In this document: positions 27,313-35,191 of the stretch, one piece after another
Numbering within the stretch: position 1 is the first letter of the stretch
How the letters are laid out: the number at the start of each line of letters is the position of its first letter
Source: [Actinobacillus] rossii
Lineage (GTDB): Bacteria > Pseudomonadota > Gammaproteobacteria > Enterobacterales > Pasteurellaceae
DNA length: 64,000 nt
Direction: 5' to 3'
NCBI GenBank assembly: GCA_900444965.1
Contig: UFRQ01000003.1
Span: forward strand, 1,612,001 to 1,676,000
Notes under the pieces: model-generated
Seen by the model: only the letters and a program-made list of their open reading frames with translations
The model's database searches: none
Told to the model about the DNA's origin: nothing
Position numbers and translations under genes: made by a program

Positions 27313-27779
27313 TCAGATGACCCAAGCCTTACCTGATGATTGGATTTTGAGCATCTGTTTGGCACAAAGTGCGGTCAGTTTTTCGCGTAATTTGCTGTTT
27401 ACTGGGACAAACGCCGAACCTGGCAACATTAACCCCATCGCTTCAAACACTAATTGATTAGTATTTGCTGTACCGTAGAAAGTACAGGTGCCGACACTAT
27501 GATAAGAATCATTTTCCATCGTTTGCAACTCATCCTTACCGATTAAACCGGCCGCATATTGTTGGCGTACCTGTACTTTATATTTATTGGATATTTTGGT
27601 TCCCATTGGGCCGCTAGGCACAAATGCAGTAGGTAAATGCCCGAATGATAAAGCGCCCATTAGTTGCCCTAGTGCGATTTTATCGCATATGCCGAGTAGT
27701 AAAGTTGCATCAAAGGTATTGTGGCTTAACCCAATGGCGGTGGCTTGTGCAATGAGATCGCGAGAAAACAAAGATAAAT
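27313..27779 (-). pseudogene. edd: 6-Phosphogluconate dehydratase, internal fragment
   Basis: About 150 residues align with the part of E. coli Edd from roughly residue 124 to 275: LSLFSRDLIAQATAIGLSHN, LLLGICDKIALGQLMGALSFGHLP, FVPSGPM, YHSVGTCTFYGTANTNQ and GLMLPGSAFVPVNSKLREKLTAL. The left (C-terminal) side breaks after a KAW motif near 27320 into element DNA, and the frame stops at 27313. The right (N-terminal) side is cut by IS copy B at 27780. Both the N-terminal 120 or so residues and the C-terminal 330 are missing, so no enzyme can be made. Confidence 0.88.
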
Positions 27780-28980
27780 TGTAGAAGATCAAACCTAATC
27801 TGACAGTCCCCGTTTAGAATTACCGTGTCTGTCAGATTAATTTGAGCTTAAATTCTTTTCTGCCCAAATCCCTTTTCCATCAAGTAATGTTGCCATCGGT
27901 GTTCTGCCACAACACATTTTTCCTTGATGTGTTCGATGGTGATTATAATACATTAACCACTCATCTAAATCAGCTTGTAATGTCGCTAAATCCGTATATA
28001 TTTTCTTCCTAAATGCGACTTGGTAAAATTCTTGTAAGATAGTCTTATGAAAACGTTCACAGATACCATTCGTCTGTGGATGCTTCACTTTCGTTTTAGT
28101 ATGCTCTATGTCATTTATCGCTAAATAAAGCTCATAATCATGATTTTCCACTTTGCCACAATATTCACTACCACGGTCGGTGAGAATACGCAACATCGGT
28201 AATCCTTGGGCTTCAAAGAACGGCAGGACTTTATCATTGAGCATATCTGCAGCGGCAATTGCGGTTTTCATTGTGTAGAGCTTTGCAAAAGCAACCTTGC
28301 TATAAGTATCAACAAATGTTTGCTGATAAATGCGTCCAACACCTTTTAAATTACCTACATAAAAGGTATCTTGTGAACCTAAATAGCCCGGATGAGCGGT
28401 TTCAATTTCTCCACTCGATATATCATCCTCTTTCTTACGTTCTAGGGCTTGAATTTGACTTTCATTTAGAATAATGCCTTTCTCAGCTACTTCTTTCTCT
28501 AGTGCATTTAAACGCTGTTTAAAGTTAGCAAGATTATGACGTAGCCAAATGGAACGAACACCACCGGCTGAAACAAAAACACCTTGCTTGCGAAGTTCGT
28601 TGCTCACTCGAACTTGTCCGTAAGCTGGAAAATCTAGAGCAAATTTTACAACAGCTTGCTCAATGTGCTCGTCTACTCGATTTTTGATATTCGGTACCCG
28701 ACGAGTTTGATTAAGTAATGCTTCAACACCGCCTTGCTCTACGGCTTGTTGATAGCGATAGAATGTATCTCGGCTCATCCCCATCGCTTTGCAAGCTTGA
28801 GAAATGTTTCCGAGTTCTTCTGCTAAATTGAGTAAACCGGTCTTGTGTTTAATGAGCGGATTGTTAGAATAAAACATGAGAGTTTCCTTTTTTGTTTAGA
28901 TTGAATTTTAGACACTCATATTCTAAACGGGAAACTCTCATTTTTATAATGATTTGTCAGATCAAGTCTGATCTTCTACA
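27780..28980 (-). mobile_element. IS481-type insertion sequence, copy B
   Basis: 1201 bases with the same terminal repeats as copy A, in the opposite orientation. The left flank is edd (GATAAAT) and the right flank is a prophage gene (TTTTAAC), with no target duplication. The element joins two unrelated sequences. Confidence 0.93.
27837..28877 (-). CDS. IS481-family transposase (copy B)
   Basis: 346 residues, intact, with the same helix-turn-helix and D170/D234/E274 triad as copy A. It differs from A by Ile for Val in the NESQ(I/V)QAL stretch. The upstream flank in the element (positions 28878-28980) matches the other copies. Confidence 0.92.
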   Translation of the reverse strand: MFYSNNPLIKHKTGLLNLAEELGNISQACKAMGMSRDTFYRYQQAVEQGGVEALLNQTRRVPNIKNRVDEHIEQAVVKFALDFPAYGQVRVSNELRKQGVFVSAGGVRSIWLRHNLANFKQRLNALEKEVAEKGIILNESQIQALERKKEDDISSGEIETAHPGYLGSQDTFYVGNLKGVGRIYQQTFVDTYSKVAFAKLYTMKTAIAAADMLNDKVLPFFEAQGLPMLRILTDRGSEYCGKVENHDYELYLAINDIEHTKTKVKHPQTNGICERFHKTILQEFYQVAFRKKIYTDLATLQADLDEWLMYYNHHRTHQGKMCCGRTPMATLLDGKGIWAEKNLSSN

Positions 28981-29077
28981 TTTTAACCGCACTTTCCATT
29001 CTTGCCAAACGAGCTTCTTCCATCGCCAAATCACGTTTGGCGATGTTATTGTCTCGTTGTTTCTCCCAGTTCATCAT
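28976..29077 (-). pseudogene. Prophage gene cut by IS copy B, N-terminal part
   Basis: From two tandem ATG codons (29072-29077) the frame reads MMNWEKQRDNNIAKRDLAME, continues to MESAVK, then meets TAG inside the IS end. It starts 8 bases past the stop of the next gene upstream, in the same leftward early operon. An uptake core lies inside. Charged and helical; I do not recognise the family. Confidence 0.55.
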
Positions 29078-29084
29078 GTTATTT

Positions 29085-29393
29085 CTATGCTCTTTGTAAG
29101 TTGGCTAAATATTCGTTGTGTTGGTCAAAGTAATCTTTAATGGCTTGATTGGTTGAGTTGATCGCACTTTCCATTTCAGTGAGTGAAAGCACTTCATATT
29201 GTGCTAAGGCAAAGTTACGGACTTCATTCACTGCGCCAATGATGGTGTTATGTAATCGCCCAATCACTCTTGCTTTTTGTTTTCGCCAACCGTCACTATC
29301 TGCCACGATTTCTAACACTTGAAAGCGGTCGCCAATCTTGGTGATTTGCAATTCCGCACCGCAATCTAAATTGATGTAAATATCGGTACTCAT
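29085..29393 (-). CDS. Prophage early-region protein, unknown function
   Basis: 102 residues, beginning MSTDIYINLDCGAELQITKI, with a mixed strand/helix N-terminal half and a helical C-terminal half ending QHNEYLANLQRA. A GGAG ribosome site lies in the gap after the small upstream gene. It belongs to the leftward run of prophage genes starting at the Cro-like gene. Not recognised; no catalytic motif seen. Confidence 0.6.
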   Translation of the reverse strand: MSTDIYINLDCGAELQITKIGDRFQVLEIVADSDGWRKQKARVIGRLHNTIIGAVNEVRNFALAQYEVLSLTEMESAINSTNQAIKDYFDQHNEYLANLQRA

Positions 29394-29405
29394 TTTGTTT
29401 TCTCC

Positions 29406-29519
29406 TTAAAAGTGCTTGCTTATCCAACTTGCCAACCAACACAAGGCGGCATCTAATAAGGCGGCGGCCATAAAACAGCCCAACATCACCACCGCTAATC
29501 CAATGAAAAAATCACTCAT
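29406..29519 (-). CDS. Small prophage membrane protein (37 residues)
   Basis: ATG at 29517-29519 gives MSDFFIGLAVVMLGCFMAAA, then LLDAALCWLASWISKHF. One hydrophobic segment spans residues 5-31. It overlaps the end of the upstream gene by 8 bases and has a good coding register, so translational coupling is likely. Function unknown; size and hydrophobicity would fit a holin-like or membrane anchor peptide, but nothing specific supports that. Confidence 0.5.
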   Translation of the reverse strand: MSDFFIGLAVVMLGCFMAAALLDAALCWLASWISKHF

Positions 29520-29763
29520 TGCCTTTCTCCAAAAAATCCTTGAAATCTAACTGTCTGCTTTTTCTTACCTTAATTGCGCCTGTATCAATGGCGGCTTTAA
29601 AACAATAATCTGCACGTGCAAAGCACCAATCTTCATCCGGTGTACTTGGTGCTAACTGATAGGCTTTGCGCCAAAACTGTGCGGCTTTTAAAAATTGTTC
29701 TGCACGTTCTGCTTCTGCGGCAGTTTCGCTTGCCGTTCTAAAGGCGATAAATTTTGTTCTCAT
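29512..29763 (-). CDS. ANR-family (Aar-like) regulator, prophage-encoded
   Basis: 83 residues from the ATG at 29761-29763, which overlaps the previous stop (ATGA) and has GGAG 8 bases upstream. The longer frame adds 13 non-family residues. The body, FRTASETAAEAERAEQF, LKAAQFWRKAYQLA, then DEDWCFARADYCFKAAI, fits the ANR pattern of an A-x-x-E-rich helix, a (Y/F)xxAxxxWxxA repeat and a W-(A/C)-x-x-R-x-x-(F/Y)-C motif. ANR proteins such as Aar bind AraC-type activators and dampen their action. Several are known in Pasteurellaceae. The role here is inferred from family pattern only. Confidence 0.65.
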   Translation of the reverse strand: MRTKFIAFRTASETAAEAERAEQFLKAAQFWRKAYQLAPSTPDEDWCFARADYCFKAAIDTGAIKVRKSRQLDFKDFLEKGNE

Positions 29764-30014
29764 GCTGTTTTTCTCCGTGGATTTGCTTGCCATTGCTCCC
29801 AATCTCTGTATTTTTGTAAAAAGATTTGGCGTGCTTTTGTCGCTAAATCACCGTTTTCAATAAATTCGTTAAATGCCTGTCTTGCTTGTTCTTCATCGCC
29901 TTTATCTAAGTGATAGATGTAAGCGAATAATTTTTCCTGTGCCTTATCGAGTTTTTGATAATATTCCTTTGCCACAATGCTCAATGCGCCACGGCTTAAA
30001 ATCACGGTTGCCAT
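29760..30014 (-). CDS. Prophage early-region protein, unknown function
   Basis: 84 residues, MATVILSRGALSIVAKEYYQ at the start, largely helical with many acidic and aromatic residues, and a basic tail. It sits 8 bases after its upstream neighbour and overlaps the ANR-like gene by four bases, so it is in a tight operon. Family not recognised. Confidence 0.6.
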   Translation of the reverse strand: MATVILSRGALSIVAKEYYQKLDKAQEKLFAYIYHLDKGDEEQARQAFNEFIENGDLATKARQIFLQKYRDWEQWQANPRRKTA

Positions 30015-30022
30015 ACGTCCCC

Positions 30023-30385
30023 TTAATTCAATAATGCTTTATCAATCAATGTGAATTCGCGTTCGGTAATGCCTTCCGGAAACGCCCGCGAAATCGACCG
30101 CACTTTGCGAAGCGCCTTACCGATTTTGCGTTGTCCGTTTTCGGTGTAGTGGTGTAGTTTCTCGCCTGAAAATGTGGTGCTAACTAAATCATTGATGTCG
30201 AGTTCTGCCATTGCCAACAGGATTTCTCTTTCGCCTTGTGAAAGGTTGCTGAAAGCGTATTCCACGCGATAGCGACTTTTGCCGATAACATGGCGGCAAT
30301 CGCCCCAACTTTGCACTGGCTCAACCGCAATTTGATTTTCTTTGCAGAATTTTTCCGCCGCACTTTCGTTGCCTGAAACGTACAT
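30023..30385 (-). CDS. Prophage early-region protein, unknown function
   Basis: 120 residues from ATG at 30383-30385 (a GTG one codon earlier is possible) after a GGGGG ribosome site. Notable stretches are VIGKSRYRVEYAFSNLSQGE and GITEREFTLIDKALLN. The uptake core appears inside, coding for KVRSI. It lies in the leftward early operon. I do not recognise a domain. Confidence 0.6.
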   Translation of the reverse strand: MYVSGNESAAEKFCKENQIAVEPVQSWGDCRHVIGKSRYRVEYAFSNLSQGEREILLAMAELDINDLVSTTFSGEKLHHYTENGQRKIGKALRKVRSISRAFPEGITEREFTLIDKALLN

Positions 30386-30400
30386 CACACGCCCCCTTGC

Positions 30401-30661
30401 TTATTTACCTTGAATCCGACTTAACCAACGACCAAACATCCCTTGCTTGTTCCAACTGGCTTTTTCAAGCAGTGCCACACGGTCGGAAAGTGTTTCATTC
30501 AATAGCACTTGTTGTTTGTTTAATTCTGCTTGATGATTAATGTGACGGCTGATGATTTGAATTTGCGCTTCCAACTTTTTCACACGTTTTTCTAACTGCC
30601 ATACATTCACACGGTCTTTGCGTGTTCTGCCGTTGTCGTAGGTGTATTTTTTGTTGCTCAT
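30401..30661 (-). CDS. Coiled-coil prophage protein
   Basis: 86 residues from the ATG at 30659-30661 with GGGAG upstream; an earlier in-frame start adds ten residues. After a polar N-terminus (KKYTYDNGRTRKDRVNVW), residues 20-75 form heptads of a coiled coil (LEKRVKKLEAQIQIISRHI, LNKQQVLLNETLSDRVALLE). Function unknown; it is in the early operon between the Ogr-like gene and the 120-residue protein. Confidence 0.6.
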   Translation of the reverse strand: MSNKKYTYDNGRTRKDRVNVWQLEKRVKKLEAQIQIISRHINHQAELNKQQVLLNETLSDRVALLEKASWNKQGMFGRWLSRIQGK

Positions 30662-30753
30662 TTTTTGGTTCTCCCTAAATTTTGGTTGCAAAAATCCTGT
30701 CGCATGAATTTCTTCAAACGACTGTGTTTAAAAATCTTGATGGAAATTAAAGA

Positions 30754-31005
30754 CTAGATGTCGATTTCTTGCTGACGCTCGTCAATCTGATTTAACGGCT
30801 TATTCGCACTTAATGCTTCTGGGCGGTCGTTATAGATTGGCGTTCTTACTCTTGTAATTTGGCTTTGCACTCTTAATTCTGTGCCGCAGTTGTTGCAGTA
30901 AGCCAACACGTCGATTGACAATAAACCGATCTTTTCGGAAGTTCGCACACGGATGTTGTTACTTCCGCAATTTGCGCATTTATGATCTACGTTCACATTC
31001 ACCAC
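30754..31005 (-). CDS. Ogr/Delta-like zinc-finger protein
   Basis: 83 residues from a GTG start. Two Cys pairs (CANC at residues 10-13 and YCNNC about 23 residues later) frame the RVRTSEKIGLLS stretch. This fits the zinc-binding Ogr/Delta activators of P2 and P4, which turn on late phage promoters. It lies next to the Cro-like gene, at the start of the leftward operon. The unusually long C-terminal tail is polar. Activator role is inferred from the family. Confidence 0.7.
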   Translation of the reverse strand: MVNVNVDHKCANCGSNNIRVRTSEKIGLLSIDVLAYCNNCGTELRVQSQITRVRTPIYNDRPEALSANKPLNQIDERQQEIDI

Positions 31006-31006
31006 C

Positions 31007-31222
31007 TTAACTGTTTCTAATCACTGCCCAATCCACATCAGGGCGTAAATCTTCGGCTCTTACTTTGCCTTCTGTAGCTTTGATAATGGCGGGAATATAT
31101 TTCACATCCATACTCGCACCATTTATCCACCCATTTACAGTAGGCTGACTAACTCCACATACTCTTGCTAAGGCTGATTGATTGCCGCAAATTTCTGTAG
31201 CTAGTATCACTTTTTCATTCAT
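31007..31222 (-). CDS. Cro-like helix-turn-helix regulator
   Basis: 71 residues with a helix-turn-helix in CGNQSALARVCGVSQPTVNGWINGAS and a YdaS/Cro-type C-terminus (IIKATEGKVRAEDLRPDVDW). It faces the CI-like gene across a 117-base control region, the standard lysis/lysogeny switch geometry. It should repress the CI promoter and set the lytic course. The ogr-like gene follows within one base. Confidence 0.85.
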   Translation of the reverse strand: MNEKVILATEICGNQSALARVCGVSQPTVNGWINGASMDVKYIPAIIKATEGKVRAEDLRPDVDWAVIRNS

Positions 31223-31339
31223 TTAAAACCGCCTATAAGTTTTCCTTTAAGTGAATTATAGTAAATCCTTTAATAATTGCAAGAAATATTTTATTGTTTT
31301 ATTCAAAGTTTACCTATAACTTATACACAAGGAGAATTT
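31223..31339. promoter_or_regulatory. Prophage switch operator region
   Basis: 117 AT-rich bases between the divergent Cro-like and CI-like genes. CCTATAAGTTTTCC near 31231 and ACCTATAACTTATAC near 31311 look like related operator half sites. GGAG lies 6 bases before the CI start. Confidence 0.6.
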
Positions 31340-32014
31340 ATGTCTGATTTATCAACCCGATTAAAGCAACTGCTTGATGATAGAAACTTATCTATGAATG
31401 CTTTTGCAAAGCAGCTTGGCGTATCTCAACCATCAATTAGCGATATAGTGAATGGTCGAACTCGTTCACCTAAAAATATTTTAGAAATTGCGACCGCACT
31501 TAATGTGGACCCGCATTGGTTAAAAACAGGTGAAGGCGACCCTGATCCGTCTTATCGCATTGTAGAAGTGAGCGAACCGCAAAACCCAAACACAGTGCGG
31601 ATTGATATTTTGGACGTGGAAGCGAGTGCCGGAAACGGGGCATATTTAAGCCCAACCGAACAAGGCTTGCTTTCACAAGAATTTGATTTAACGTTCTTCC
31701 GTCAACAATTTGGACGTGCTGATGCAAAACATTTGAAGTTGATCACAGTGAAAGGGGATAGCATGGCGCCAACCCTTGAAAGCGGCGATTTGCTTTATGT
31801 GGATATTTCCGAAAATTACTTTGCCGCCGATGGGCTTTATGTTTTCACCTTTGACGGCCAAACATTCATCAAGCGTTTGCAAAAAGTGGGAAAAGAAATG
31901 CTCGTCATTTCCGACAACCCAACCTACAAAGAATGGACATTCACGCAATATGACGATGTATTTATCCACGGCAGAGTAATATTCAGCATGCCGATGAAGT
32001 GGCGGAAGTGGTGA
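31340..32014 (+). CDS. CI-type prophage repressor with S24 self-cleavage domain
   Basis: 224 residues from the ATG at 31340, chosen for its GGAGAA ribosome site. Residues 5-65 form a helix-turn-helix (LGVSQPSISDIVNG). A linker with a candidate cleavage site (ASAGNGAY) follows. The C-terminal LexA-like serine protease has S141 (GDSMAPTLESGD) and K178 (FIKRLQK). It maintains lysogeny and is cleaved in the SOS response. The stop overlaps the next gene's ATG by one base. Confidence 0.92.
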   Translation: MSDLSTRLKQLLDDRNLSMNAFAKQLGVSQPSISDIVNGRTRSPKNILEIATALNVDPHWLKTGEGDPDPSYRIVEVSEPQNPNTVRIDILDVEASAGNGAYLSPTEQGLLSQEFDLTFFRQQFGRADAKHLKLITVKGDSMAPTLESGDLLYVDISENYFAADGLYVFTFDGQTFIKRLQKVGKEMLVISDNPTYKEWTFTQYDDVFIHGRVIFSMPMKWRKW

Positions 32015-32433
32015 TGGTGAAAATGATAAAGACGAAACTTTTGTTTTTATTGGCATTATTTTGTAGTTTATCTGCTTATTCCCAAACTGTACCTGATGAA
32101 ATTGTAGATTTATTTGATGAAGTATCATCAGTTGCAGATCCTGAAGAGGATGTGAATTATCTTAATCATGTTATTTCTGTAAGGATAAATAAATCCATTA
32201 TTCAGCGTGATTATGCAAAATATGTTGTAAGGATAATCTGCGATGATAGCTATCTTGAGCCTAGTTACTGGCAAGATATTGATTTCAAAATTATCGAAGT
32301 AAGGAATCGCGATAATAATTCTGGATACAGAATAAATATTGATAAAACAGTTTGTGCAGCACCAATAAAACATGATTGGTCCGACAATGAACTTGAGGAA
32401 CGTATTTTTAAATATGGATTAAAGAAATTCTAA
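32014..32433 (+). CDS. Exported protein of unknown function
   Basis: 139 residues starting at the ATG that overlaps the CI stop (an ATG three codons later is also possible). A signal peptide of about 24 residues (TKLLFLLALFCSLSAYSQ) precedes an acidic mature part with Cys residues in RIICDDSYLEP and KTVCAAPIKHDW. The coupling to cI suggests expression in the lysogen, so it may be a lysogenic-conversion gene. No family recognised. Confidence 0.7.
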   Translation: MVKMIKTKLLFLLALFCSLSAYSQTVPDEIVDLFDEVSSVADPEEDVNYLNHVISVRINKSIIQRDYAKYVVRIICDDSYLEPSYWQDIDFKIIEVRNRDNNSGYRINIDKTVCAAPIKHDWSDNELEERIFKYGLKKF

Positions 32434-32442
32434 GGGTATTCA

Positions 32443-32667
32443 ATGAAAAAACTTATCCTAATTATAACCGCACTTTCCCTTGCTTTCTCAACAGCAACTT
32501 TTGCAAAAAGTAAAAAAGCAGATGCAGAACAGTTTAGTTGTGCTGACAGTAAATATTGCAAAGAGATGAGTTCTTGCGCTGAAGCTAAATATCACTTGAA
32601 CGAATGCGGCGAAAGCCGTTTAGATCGGGATGGGGATGGTGTGCCTTGTGAGAATGTGTGTAGGTAG
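32443..32667 (+). CDS. Small exported excalibur-domain protein
   Basis: 74 residues: a signal peptide (about 1-21, LILIITALSLAFSTATFA), then six cysteines and a terminal RLDRDGDGVPCENVC, the excalibur calcium-binding motif DxDxDGxxCE. Such domains occur on secreted or envelope proteins. It lies 9 bases after the exported protein, on the same strand, in the block behind the repressor. An uptake core sits in its signal-peptide codons. Confidence 0.82.
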   Translation: MKKLILIITALSLAFSTATFAKSKKADAEQFSCADSKYCKEMSSCAEAKYHLNECGESRLDRDGDGVPCENVCR

Positions 32668-32708
32668 TGGATAGTAATAATTTTTTAAGTATTGAGTTAG
32701 AACGATAA

Positions 32709-34733
32709 ATGTTAAATTGGGATGATATAAAAGATTTCTTAGCTGACACTAAAAAAATTCAGGAAAAAGCTAATCTAGAATGTAAAGCTGCGGCGAATAG
32801 TTTACCTAAAGATTTTTGGAAGTCCTTTAGTGCCTTTTCGAATACACAAGGTGGATTTATTTTACTTGGTATTACTGAAAAAAAAGACGGAGAATTTTGT
32901 ATTACCGGTGTAAGCGACGCTCGCAAAATTGTAGATGATCTATATTCTCAAGCTCGTGGTGGACAAAAGGTGAGCTGTCATTATTTAAATGATGATTGTG
33001 TACTTTATGAGAATGATATTTTTGCAGAAAAGAGTGTAATTGCTATTTATGTTCAAAAAGCGGAAAACAATTCTATTCCAGTTTATTTGAATGGGGACAT
33101 TACAAATGCTTACGTTCGTTTAAATACAGGTGATCATAAACTATCTCCTGCAGAATTAAAAAACTTTCTTTCTAGCTATACTAAAATAAATCAAGACAAT
33201 AAAGTTATTCCTAACACATCAATTTCGGAAATTCATTTACCTACGTTAGATAAATATCGTCAATATATTAAAAATTACAATTCAACAAGTCCATTACTTG
33301 CTCTAGATGACTTATCATTATTAAAGAAAATAAATGGTTATCAAATAGATCTTAAAACCGGGAAAAGTGGTTTAACTTATGCCGGCTTATTAATGTTTGG
33401 AAAATTAGATATTATTAGGTCTTTACTTCCTCATTATTTGTTAGAGTATAAATCAAAAGAAACCGATCACCGATACGATGATCGAATCACATGTGATGAG
33501 CTAGAGGAAGGAAACTTATTTGAATTTTATTTAAAAGTTGCACCAAAATTATCTGACCTTGCTAAAAATAAACATTTTGCGTTAGATCAGCTAACAAGAA
33601 GCGAGGACAACTTGATAACTGGTGCATTACGTGAAGCTTTTATTAATATGCTTACACATTCAGATTATTTGAATGACAGAGTAACACTCAAAGTATCACA
33701 AACATCAAATACGTTAAATTTTGAAAATCCAGGTGTTATGTTAGTGAGTATTCTAGAAGCTCAAAGTGGTAAAAAATCTATATGTCGAAATGCAACCTTA
33801 CATAATATGTTTCGCCGAATAGGTCTTTGTGAAAGGGAAGGGAAAGGAATTGAGACTATCTTTTTAAATTATCGGAAGGAGTTATTGACTACACCGGTGT
33901 TGAGTACAGATTCAGAAAAAACACTTTTAACTTTAACGTTACAAGATAGCTCGGTTATTCAAGCCAACCAACAACTACATTTGAGATTAGGTGCTCAATA
34001 TCAAAATTTAGATAATGATTTGTACAAGAAAATTTTGTTGTTGACCGCCTTAAATGGAGGATGGATTAAACATCCTATTCTCTCTGAAAAATTAGAAAAA
34101 GACTACCATAGCAGAGACATTACTCTTGCTTTACCAGCTTTAGAAAGAAAGAGATTGCTTTTGGGTAAAGGAGAGAAAAAAGATAAATTCTATGTTTTAC
34201 CTTGGGTAGATGTAGGAGATTTACAAGAGATTTATGGCAAACGCCACGAAGTTACACTGAATCAGCAATTAAGTTTTGATGTTGAAAGTTTATCTGCAGA
34301 TACGAACTTAGAAGCTAACTTAGAAGCTAACTTAGAAGCTAACTTAGAAGCTAACTTAGAAGCTAAGAATGAACATAAATTAGTTTATTATAGCTTTGAT
34401 CTTGATGATCTTGGGCGGACCATAAAGAATGGTCGGATAATTATTAATGAGTTAGATGATTTAAATCCCGACTTTTTGGAATCACTTAAGAATATTGTTC
34501 CTAGTGATTTTTATAGAAAAAAGAAGAAAAATAGAAAAAAACTGGAAGAACTTGTATTTACCTTGTGTAGTGATCAGTTTGTTACAAAGAAATCTCTAGC
34601 TAAGCTTTTGGGAATAACAGAATCGGCTTTATGGTTACATCTAAAAGAGTTTGTAGAACAAGGTATGCTAGAACTTGCGTTTCCACAGCAGCCAACTCAT
34701 AAAGATCAATCCTATCGGGTTGTTAAATTGTAG
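32709..34733 (+). CDS. AlbA_2 (Schlafen-like) / HATPase protein with NLEA tandem repeat
   Basis: 674 residues. Residues about 10-155 form an AlbA_2 domain (LECKAAANSLPKDFWKSFSAFSNTQGGFILLGI, then YVRLNTGDHKLS). Residues about 300-400 resemble the HATPase_c_4 region (GALREAFINMLTHSDY, NFENPGVM, FRRIGLCEREGKGIE). NLEA is repeated five times at about 533-552, and winged-helix parts follow (KSLAKLLGITESALWLHLKEF). Such proteins are often called ATP-dependent helicase-like or regulators, and some accompany phage-defence loci. The stop TAG lies inside the end of IS fragment C, so the natural C-terminus may be altered. Function is not established. Confidence 0.75.
   Translation: MLNWDDIKDFLADTKKIQEKANLECKAAANSLPKDFWKSFSAFSNTQGGFILLGITEKKDGEFCITGVSDARKIVDDLYSQARGGQKVSCHYLNDDCVLYENDIFAEKSVIAIYVQKAENNSIPVYLNGDITNAYVRLNTGDHKLSPAELKNFLSSYTKINQDNKVIPNTSISEIHLPTLDKYRQYIKNYNSTSPLLALDDLSLLKKINGYQIDLKTGKSGLTYAGLLMFGKLDIIRSLLPHYLLEYKSKETDHRYDDRITCDELEEGNLFEFYLKVAPKLSDLAKNKHFALDQLTRSEDNLITGALREAFINMLTHSDYLNDRVTLKVSQTSNTLNFENPGVMLVSILEAQSGKKSICRNATLHNMFRRIGLCEREGKGIETIFLNYRKELLTTPVLSTDSEKTLLTLTLQDSSVIQANQQLHLRLGAQYQNLDNDLYKKILLLTALNGGWIKHPILSEKLEKDYHSRDITLALPALERKRLLLGKGEKKDKFYVLPWVDVGDLQEIYGKRHEVTLNQQLSFDVESLSADTNLEANLEANLEANLEANLEAKNEHKLVYYSFDLDDLGRTIKNGRIIINELDDLNPDFLESLKNIVPSDFYRKKKKNRKKLEELVFTLCSDQFVTKKSLAKLLGITESALWLHLKEFVEQGMLELAFPQQPTHKDQSYRVVKL
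34305..34364 (+). repeat. Five exact 12-bp tandem repeats
   Basis: AACTTAGAAGCT repeated five times without interruption, coding for NLEA x 5 between the HATPase-like part and the C-terminal part of the 674-residue protein. As the unit is a multiple of three, slippage would change length but not frame. Confidence 0.9.
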
Positions 34734-35191
34734 AAGATCAAACCTAATCTGACAGTCCCCGTTTAGAATTACCGTGTCTGTCAGATTAATTTGAGCTTAA
34801 ATTCTTTTCTGCCCAAATTCCTTTTCCATCAAGTAATGTTGCCATCGGTGTTCTGCCACAGCACATTTTTCCTTGATGTGTTCGATGGTGATTATAATAC
34901 ATTAACCACTCATCTAAATCAGCTTGTAATGTCGCTAAATCCGTATATATTTTCTTCCTAAATGCGACTTGGTAAAATTCTTGTAAGATAGTCTTATGAA
35001 AACGTTCACAGATACCATTCGTCTGTGGATGCTTCACTTTCGTTTTAGTATGCTCTATGTCATTTATCGCTAAATAAAGCTCATAATCGTGATTTTCCAC
35101 TTTGCCACAATATTCACTGCCACGGTCGGTGAGAATACGCAACATCGGTAATCCTTGGGCTTCAAAGAACGGCAGGACTTTATCATTGAGC
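34729..35191 (-). mobile_element. IS481-type insertion sequence, partial copy C
   Basis: The first 463 bases from the right end of the IS, in leftward orientation, cut abruptly at 35191 where copy D begins. The missing remainder (the transposase N-terminal half and left end) does not reappear past copy D, so this is not a plain nested insertion. Confidence 0.9.
34786..35191 (-). pseudogene. Transposase C-terminal remnant (copy C)
   Basis: Encodes the last roughly 135 residues of the IS transposase, from LNDKVLPFFEAQG to the stop, including the second Asp and the Glu of the catalytic triad but not the first Asp or the DNA-binding region. A fused frame from copy D could extend it by about 30 residues, but it cannot be active. 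Confidence 0.88.
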
